Shown in pieces: positions 57,346 to 64,000 of a stretch of DNA of 64,000 nucleotides. The stretch is from Isoetes taiwanensis (lineage: Eukaryota > Streptophyta > Lycopodiopsida > Isoetales > Isoetaceae). Below the pieces are notes generated by a model. That model did no database searches and was not told where the DNA came from. It was given only the letters and a program-made list of their open reading frames with translations. Every line of letters begins with the position of its first letter. Position 1 is the first letter of the stretch. Position numbers and translations under genes: made by a program. The DNA is taken from positions 18,511,418 to 18,575,417 of the forward strand of contig JAJEKV010000010.1 in NCBI GenBank assembly GCA_021234155.1. The letters are read 5' to 3'.

Positions 57346-58155
57346 CAGGTGAGCTAATGTGATTATTTTTTATCTTGAATCTATGGTTTTTTTTTCTATA
57401 ACAACCCATTAAATTTTTTTCGGGATATATGGTCTATGGTTTTAGAAATTCTTATTTTTACATCGATATCAAATCCCCTGGAATCCCCTGTTATTTTGCT
57501 ACATATTCTAAACGAGGTGCACCCTGGACTACCACAGTCGTCAGATTCGTCGATTCTATGACCCAGATTGTATGTTGGTGCCAGTGAGGATTGGAGGCGC
57601 CTATGATTTTGAAATATGAAATACGATTTCGCCTAAGGTTTTGAGGGAATATCAACCCTCTATACGGCTTTGCCTAAGATTTTAAAATATGAAATACGGG
57701 GGCTCGAACCTCTACCAAAATAACTCAATATCCTAATAAGACTACTTTAACCAATATACCTAATGAGCTAATGTGATTATTTTTTATCTTGAATCTATGT
57801 TTTTTTTTTTTAACAACCCATTAAATTTTTTTAGGGATATATGGTCTATGGTTTTAGGAATTCTTATTTTTACATCGATATCAAATCCCCTGTTATTTTG
57901 CTTTTTGAGGGAATATCAACCCTCTATACGGCTTTGCCTAAGTTTATAGAATATGAAATACAGGGGCTCGAACCTCTACCAAAATAACTCAATATCCTAA
58001 TAAGACTACTTTAATCAATATACCTAGTGAGCTGTTTTTTTTTTTATTTTTTATTTTTTTATTATAACAACCCATTAAATTTTTTTAGGGATATATGGTT
58101 TATGGTTTTAGGAATTCTTATTTTTACATCGATATCAAATCCCCTGGAATGCCCT
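57341..58155 (-). repeat. Tandem cluster of repeats with tRNA-like boxes
   Basis: Three copies, one partial (about 57345-57490, 57587-57890 and 57900-58155), of the 36.6-kb unit. On the minus strand the two fuller copies show GGTTCGAGCCCC (B box; 57712-57701 and 57974-57963) and the A-box-like TAGCTCA..AGGTATATTGG, which is intact in one of them. A T-rich run replaces part of one copy. Clustered, partly overlapping copies suggest local duplication, not three separate insertions. Confidence 0.55.
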
Positions 58156-58159
58156 GTGA

Positions 58160-58270
58160 CTACTGAATCTGGTGCAATCTGGGCCCTTGTCATTCAAATT
58201 TGAATGCATGCTTGTACTGCGGCTCCCGGATCTGGTGCAATCTGGGCCCTTGCCATTCGAATTTAAATGG
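58160..58270. repeat. Two-copy tandem repeat, about 66 bp
   Basis: ATCTGGTGCAATCTGGGCCC followed by TTG(T/C)CATTC(A/G)AATTT occurs at about 58167 and 58231. Confidence 0.75.
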
Positions 58271-58279
58271 ACTTTTGAT

Positions 58280-59500
58280 TTAGTGATAATTATTAATCTC
58301 TATGGCACTATTTTTGAAAGACTGAGGCAACGATTTTCGCAAGTTTGGAAGAAAAGGAGGTCTGGTAATCAACTTGCTAATGTGAGCGCGATGGGATTTC
58401 GATGAATTCATCCGCCCAAGAATCCACCCCCCACTTCCTAAAAAAAAAACATCTAACTCAAAAACTATAAACATCTTCTCACCCACTAGTTGTGGCTCCA
58501 ACAGGCTCTCCTTGAATCCAAACGCTAGCACTCCCTAATCTTAGCCAATGGGCCTATTTGCACGCCGGAGTTGCATGCACTAATTAATGGCTTCACAAAA
58601 ATTCCTTCAATGTCGTTTACACAGCATTCTGCTCACGGACCCAATCAAATCTTGCCACATTGCAACTTTTCTTACCCAGGAAGAACGGGTAGCTGAAATC
58701 TGCTGCGCCTTCAATAGCGGCATTGTTTTACCAGAGATTCCAGTGAATTTACCTCGCATTCCACTCTAAGACAAGTCCATGATGGACAAGGAATGTAAAA
58801 TCTTCAAATTATCTTTCCTTTTAACCTCTCTACAAAGCTTCATGAAGTGCATCCATACCATGCGTTATAAAGGATTCCAGGCAAACCAAATAAAAAAGAG
58901 CAGCATCGAGATATAATTTTGCTGGCAAGTTAAGATGCATACCCCCAAATTAAACGGTTACTATAGCTAGGAAAAAGGCCTATGCTATTCACCGGAAATA
59001 TTTGAAAAGCTTTTCTTGCAAAGCATCACCTTGACTTTGGCCAGACGAGTTTGAACAGAAAGCAGAGGGATTCTATAACAAAATAGAGGCTCCCTATAGG
59101 GTCCTTATAGATCAGAATTTCTTTCATGACATTCATGAGCCTGAAGGTCTTCTAATTATAGACATAGTTCCCAAATGGCAGTCGTCATCACTCTTAACCA
59201 TGTAGGGTGCTTGAGATGAAGACGAGTACAAGTATAAACATCCTTGATCCACCGATTTTTAGCTGCAGAAATAAAGAAAGGAGTGACGAAATTAATGAAG
59301 GCAAGTTCAAGACATGCAAGATGTCTCTTGAAGCTTGTATCAGAATGAGAAATAGAGCACATGGACTTTATCTAGTCTTTGGACTTAAGATGAGAAAAGC
59401 ATTCTTTGCAATAGTTGTGATATGAGCAACCACAAAATTCATCAAATAGTATCTCAAATCAAAGCCCTTAGAAATAGCTTTAAGATGCACTAATATCTTG
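58280..59500. other. Stretch without supported genes
   Basis: Short frames on both strands. A minus-strand 68-codon frame (59362-59156) has no recognisable domain. Nothing else could be supported. Confidence 0.45.
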
Positions 59501-59511
59501 GCAATCAGAGC

Positions 59512-60025
59512 TTCCTTGACAAAGTTATCATTTCAGAAAGCATAAGATGCCTTTAGGGCTATGGAAATCAAACAATAAATTGTATCGTTCAAAGAGGAGT
59601 GTTAGATCCTATCTGAACTCACTATTTTTAAGTTCACGATCATGCCAGACCACACATTACTCATAAGGACAACCATTTTGGTGTCCTGCAAGAAACTAGA
59701 AGGAGATGAGAATGATGATAAAAACCAACATGTATAAGAACTGAAAAGAGGGAGGCTGTAAAGGACAAGAGATCTTGACACAAGCATAGAATCAAGATTT
59801 GGAAGCAAACTGGAAAAGAGAAGGAAGAAGAAGGCCACTTGAGATCTTTTGGCCTTCGAATTGCTGACCTTCCTTGACAAAGTTATCATTTCAGAAAGCA
59901 TAGGATGCCTTTAGGGCTATGGAAATCAAACAATAAATTGTATCGTTCAAAGAGGAGTAGCAAACTGGAAAAGAGAAGGAAGAAGAAGGCCACTTGAGAT
60001 CTTTTGGCCTTCGAATTGCTGACCT
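59512..60025 (+). repeat. Segmental duplication, about 360 bp with internal deletion
   Basis: CCTTGACAAAGTTATCATTT through CGTTCAAAGAGGAGT occurs at 59514-59600 and 59871-59957. GCAAACTGGAAAAGAGAAGG through GAATTGCTGACCT occurs at about 59806-59868 and 59958-60023. In the second copy about 205 bp between the two blocks is missing. The high identity points to a recent event. Confidence 0.85.
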
Positions 60026-60029
60026 ACAC

Positions 60030-61440
60030 TCCCTGACATAACAACTTTTACAGCTAACTCCAAACAATCCACCCTAATTAGTGAAACATTACTATTGAAT
60101 TATATACCTTTTTACAATACATCAAAAGCCATTAAACCACTGAATACAAAAGATAATAAAGAAATGGCATAGTAGAACTTGTTTGTATGACAGAGCTCCG
60201 AGGGAAGAAATGCCAATACTTCCTGATAGCCCTATGCCTACCTTTATAACTGCATGGCTACGTACTCACAAAGATGGAACATAACCAATGCAGAACTCCA
60301 GGCACATCTTGAACCCATAGATAAGAGACTTACCCCCAGACGGTGTAAATCTGCAATAGCAGATGAATCATTGGTTTGAAATAGTAGAGTCGTAAAAAAA
60401 ATCCAGTTTTAAGAATTATTCCTTAGCGACTTTTCATTGAAATGCTCGCCAACATGTGCATCTACAGAAACACAAATATCTAAGCTAAGCTTTCACTTAT
60501 ATCTTAAGCTCTAGGGATAAACAATAGCTTTATTCAAATGCTGTTGGAGAAGAGACATGACTGCTTATCAAAGAAAGCATTCTATATCATTTTTGTTGAT
60601 CACAAATAGAAAAAGAACATACAAGGCAACGAATAAAGTATGGCTCTTAGAAAATATATTCTTTGGAGGACACACTGGGCTTTGGCAAAACCGGATTATT
60701 TTCTCAAAATTTTTTGGACTAAGCCAAAAATAGGTCAGATCTTATTTGCAAAACAAAATATGTCAGCAGTGTAGGTTGAAACGGATTTGAAGAAAATGAT
60801 AGCCTTCATCTTTGTCTTGGGTTTGTAAAAACTTTTTCAAGACATAAATGTGAATGCTTCCAAATATTCACAAAATGTCTCTGTGTTTTGCAACCGCTAT
60901 AAGAAGAAAGAGATAAGAGAATACCTGATCGAGCTATACACTGGGATCACCTCCTAGCCCAGCAATTGCAATGCTGGTGTCCCTTCATGGCAAACCAAAG
61001 AAGTGCGAAAAGGACAAAGATGGGTTTACAACGCTGACCAAATATGCTTCAGCTCAGTGCAGGCGCAATACAAATGCAAGCTCTTATGAAGATAAAACTC
61101 ATTGTTGGACAATTCTAACATATACATGTAATTGTTATCCACAAGCCTAATAAGCTAAATGGATTGGCAGAAGTAACAGTTGCATCCATGCCTTGTTGAG
61201 GAAAGGACAATGGAACCATGCCTTAGAATATAATTTGCAGCATGTGTATGGAATGATGACAAGAAAAGAAAGGCATAAAAAAATCAAAGGCATCAAAGTG
61301 GGGACGCTGGGGAGTCCATTATGTTCAACAACTGGCGAGGCCATGCCAGTTATGACTGGTCAAAGCAGGAAAGAGAAGAACGTGTGAGATGAGAAAAGCG
61401 TGTCATATGGGTGGTAAGTTATGAGAATATGAAGGTGTGC
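60030..61440. other. Intergenic region upstream of the Cys-rich gene
   Basis: AT-rich, with no supported gene or repeat. It is probably the upstream region of the small gene at 61.49 kb. Confidence 0.5.
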
Positions 61441-61449
61441 TTAAGGTTG

Positions 61450-61456
61450 TATTTAA
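61450..61456 (+). promoter_or_regulatory. TATA-like box of the Cys-rich gene
   Basis: TATTTAA lies 38 bp before the ATG at 61488. This is the only TATA-like motif close by, and it implies a very short 5' untranslated region. An AATAAA signal at 61867-61872 lies 26 bp past the stop codon, which fits a compact single-exon gene. Confidence 0.5.
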
Positions 61457-61487
61457 GGGGAAGGGCGAGGAAGAGGAATAGCGAGCA

Positions 61488-61841
61488 ATGGAGGCTTGGA
61501 AGGTGTGGGTGCTGCTGGTGGTGAGCTTGAGCTTGAGCTTGAGCTTGGTGTGCACAGATGCCAAGTCGCCGCCGAGTGGCTGCGACTCGGCATCTGTGCT
61601 CGATGTTGCAACTCGCTGCAGTGGAGGATTGGTGCGCATTCTGCAGCCCATTGCGGGCGGCGTCAATTCCTCCACAGATTTCTCCCCTATTGTCAACCGC
61701 ATTGGTCGCCAATTAAATGCCTGCTGTAACCTGTTACTCAGCCACCCAATGCATTGCCTCTGCAGCAAACAGCTCCCCACAAGCTGTGTTAATGTCCCTG
61801 ACTGGGTTCGCCTCTGTGACAAACAATGCCCATCTTCTTAA
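61488..61841 (+). CDS. Small secreted Cys-rich protein, lipid-transfer-like pattern
   Basis: A 117-residue single-exon protein. Residues 1-25 form a signal peptide: MEAWK, a hydrophobic stretch with a Leu-Ser repeat encoded by AGCTTG units, then TDA before the mature part. The mature part holds nine Cys spaced C-x11-C-x34-CC-x9-CxC-x7-C-x9-C-x3-C. The core C...C...CC...CxC...C...C is the eight-cysteine motif of non-specific lipid transfer proteins and related seed inhibitors (2S albumin fold). The second gap is longer and the last gaps shorter than in classic LTPs, so it is a divergent member or a convergent pattern. It probably acts outside the cell, and its ligand is unknown. A TATA-like box and a poly(A) signal frame it. 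No disruption was seen. Confidence 0.72.
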   Translation: MEAWKVWVLLVVSLSLSLSLVCTDAKSPPSGCDSASVLDVATRCSGGLVRILQPIAGGVNSSTDFSPIVNRIGRQLNACCNLLLSHPMHCLCSKQLPTSCVNVPDWVRLCDKQCPSS

Positions 61842-61924
61842 AATTATTCTTGTATCTTGCATATGGAATAAATCTGGAAATGCTGCTCTGCCAAGCCAAG
61901 GCATTTTCGGGATAAATAAATAAT

Positions 61925-62845
61925 GCTCTCTGGCTGTATATTGAATATGATGTGTTCAAGTGAGCTTCGTTAAACTTTAAGCTGGTTTAACATATTTGTA
62001 TTCAGTATCATATTATCTTGAGCAAAATAATTCTACTTATGGTTCAGATCATCTATGAAGATAGACTGCAGCAATAGCAACTATTTAGAGCGTACCTTTA
62101 ACAATACCACGGTGATCTGTACAAGGTTTGTCAGTAATCATTGTCTTCTATGCATCCTCTTTGGTGTTTCCCAACTGTTCTTCGATTTTCCGGCCCTTCA
62201 GCTTTCATTCTAGATTTGACTGAAAAAGAGGCTTACGAAATAGCAGAAGCTTAGCTGCTTAAAGCTTGATTTAGCTTTGGTTAGATCTTAATTCGTTCAT
62301 TAGGGTTTCAGATTGCTGTGTCTTGCCGTCCATGTTTCAATCAAAACCCTAGAGATTTACCAGTTCGGGAGCTCGGAAACAAGGAATTTATGTTTAGAGG
62401 GAGCTCGGAAATGATCCATCTGTCCTTTGCATGAAAGCTTAGCAACGATGCTATTAATGCTTTCTTAGAACAGGAAATGGCTGCGAGTTGGGCCGCACAC
62501 ATTTCCAGTAAGGAAAAAAAAAAGGGGGTAGGCAACATTTTTTTTCCGGTGAAGATTTCAGGCGGATTCATCAAGAGGCGTTTGCATGTACCGGTGGCTT
62601 TTTTCACATGCCACTTGGATTTTTTGCTGCATTTTTAAGCGTGCCACCTGGACTTTTGATCGGTGTTGACCATTCAAACCACCAACAAAATTTTAAGATA
62701 TGTTAGAGATTAGAGATAGTAGAGATAGTGCACATTTAAAGGAAAGCCAATCTTAAGACTTATCGCTTATCTCAACCTCAACGCAAGGGCTCTTGCAATC
62801 TTCTTTACTCGATAGCAGCATACTCTAAATATGGGAAACCTAACA
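61925..62845. other. Spacer between two convergent genes
   Basis: Separates the Cys-rich gene (plus) from the Tm-1-like gene (minus), whose 3' ends face each other. It contains AT-rich DNA and, at 62505-62545, an A/G-rich then T-rich segment. No gene was supported. Confidence 0.5.
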
Positions 62846-62849
62846 CAGA

Positions 62850-64000
62850 TCATGACAAGGAAATTGATTTATAACTACGCATGGTTTCAGTAATTGCTTG
62901 CTCCACTGGCAGGCGTTCTATACTTGATGCTCCATAGAAGCCATGAACACCTCTTGTTCTATGCAGTATATATTCAGCATCTTGTGGGCTTGCAATAGGA
63001 CCTGTCCCATGACACAAGTTATACTCATATAAAAAACTAGTACATAAAGATGAAACCTCAACAGACCTCCATGGCACAAGACAATCACATTATGATTGAC
63101 TTCATGTGCAGCATCTGCAATGGCTTGAACACGGGCTACACTATCTTCTAATGAAAGTGCGGTCTTCGCCCCGATTGATCCAGATGTGGTCAGCCCCATA
63201 TGTGCAACAATAATGTCTGCACCAGCTTCTGCCATTGCAGTTGACTCTTGTTGAGTGAAGACATATGGTGTTGTGAGCATTCCCAGTTGATGAGCTTGCC
63301 TTATCATATCTACTTCTAACCTAAGCAATTTGATAAGATATATTTTATCAACACCTCTCTTTAGTACAAAGAACCAAGATAAAACGTCCTCAAACTGACA
63401 ATTTTGAAGGCAACTTCCTTCTAATAAGGAAATTGGGATTTTCTTTTTTGGGTTTTAACAATAATTCAGACTCTTCTACTTGACAGAAATCTAGGCAACC
63501 TCTACCCATTAGTTAAGATACATACCATTTTATGTTTATTTTTAAGCTTATGAAGTGAAGAAATGTTTGCCTCACCCGAATCCCATACCAGTCTCCTCCA
63601 AATTTTGGCGGAAGTTCCCATCAATGAGACCAACAGTAGGAAAGTTTTGAATGCCTGCAAAACCAATTTGTTCGAGCTCTCGTAAGAATGTTCCAATGCG
63701 ACGGAAAGGATCCGTAGCACAGACACCCGCAATGACTGGAACTTTCTTCACAACCTGAGAATACCAGCTTGTACTGTTAGGGAAGCATTGTCATGCCAAT
63801 GAAAAGACATTCTTTCTTGAATGGTTTAGTGTCCTACTTAACTGGCAAAACTTCACTGGCCAGGTCTAGAACTATTGCATTTGCATCCTTGAATGGTAAA
63901 AGTCCAGCTAAGGAGCCTCTTCCACCCATTCGAAATCGGCCCGAGTTGTAAATACCTATCAAGTCTGCTCCGCCTTCTTCCTCAAATTTGGCTGAAATTC
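62850..64000 (-). CDS. Tm-1-like protein, C-terminal TIM-barrel part (four exons, 5' end outside window)
   Basis: Coding exons on the minus strand: 64000-63843 (partial), 63754-63576, 63320-63067 and 63001-62850 (stop). Introns are 88, 255 and 65 bp, all GT-AG, and reading phase is kept across each join. The protein reads [86 protein letters not shown], then [20 protein letters not shown]. This is the phosphoenolpyruvate-hydrolase-like TIM barrel forming the C-terminal half of tomato Tm-1 homologues (UPF0261 N-terminal half expected beyond 64000). In tomato, Tm-1 binds a tobamovirus replication protein; the ancestral function is unclear. No break was seen, and the gene looks functional. Confidence 0.93.

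Overview
This is nuclear DNA from a land plant with a large, repeat-rich genome. The reasons: a plant-type L1 LINE with a zf-RVT tail, LTR elements primed by initiator tRNA-Met, a pogo-like transposon, GT-AG introns, and recognisable plant genes or gene relics (Tm-1-like, FRIGIDA-like, BTB/NPH3, beta-adaptin, a Cys-rich secreted protein). I cannot name the species. A non-seed plant such as a fern is an impression only. There is no operon structure, CRISPR array, rRNA or convincing tRNA gene.

Layout. 0-3.9 kb: minus-strand gene fragments, including a broken BTB/NPH3 gene. 3.8-6.8 kb: a hairpin repeat, a purine tract and a dead pogo-like transposase. 7-10.7 kb: LINE 3' ends, a foldback element, and a copia integrase relic interleaved with LINE pieces. 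10.7-17 kb: mostly featureless, with possible orphan exons and a promoter-like block. 17.4-22 kb: minus-strand coding relics, including a ParB-like plus DNA amino-methyltransferase-like gene that is broken by frameshifts and stops. 22-25 kb: a MITE-like element and another hairpin repeat.

25.9-34.9 kb: a minus-strand LINE with endonuclease, reverse transcriptase and a zinc-binding tail, split inside the RT by a 5.4-kb LTR retrotransposon with a 5-bp target duplication. 36-37.6 kb: repeats. 37.7-44.4 kb: an L1-type LINE whose 1291-residue ORF2 is intact. 44.4-49 kb: gene scraps, including beta-adaptin, and a fourth hairpin repeat. 49.4-54.5 kb: several tandem-repeat arrays, one switching orientation to form a long inverted repeat, and a foldback element. 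55.4-57.3 kb: a FRIGIDA-like pseudogene. 57.3-58.2 kb: repeats with a tRNA-like promoter signature. 59.5-60 kb: a local duplication.

Only the right end carries genes that look alive: a small secreted Cys-rich protein (61.5 kb, plus) and the last four exons of a Tm-1-like gene (62.85 kb to the window edge, minus). The rest reads as a nested graveyard of mobile elements and gene fragments. The main oddities are the ParB/methyltransferase relic, the recurring hairpin-bearing repeat next to gene starts, and LINEs ending in pentamer or hexamer microsatellites instead of poly(A).
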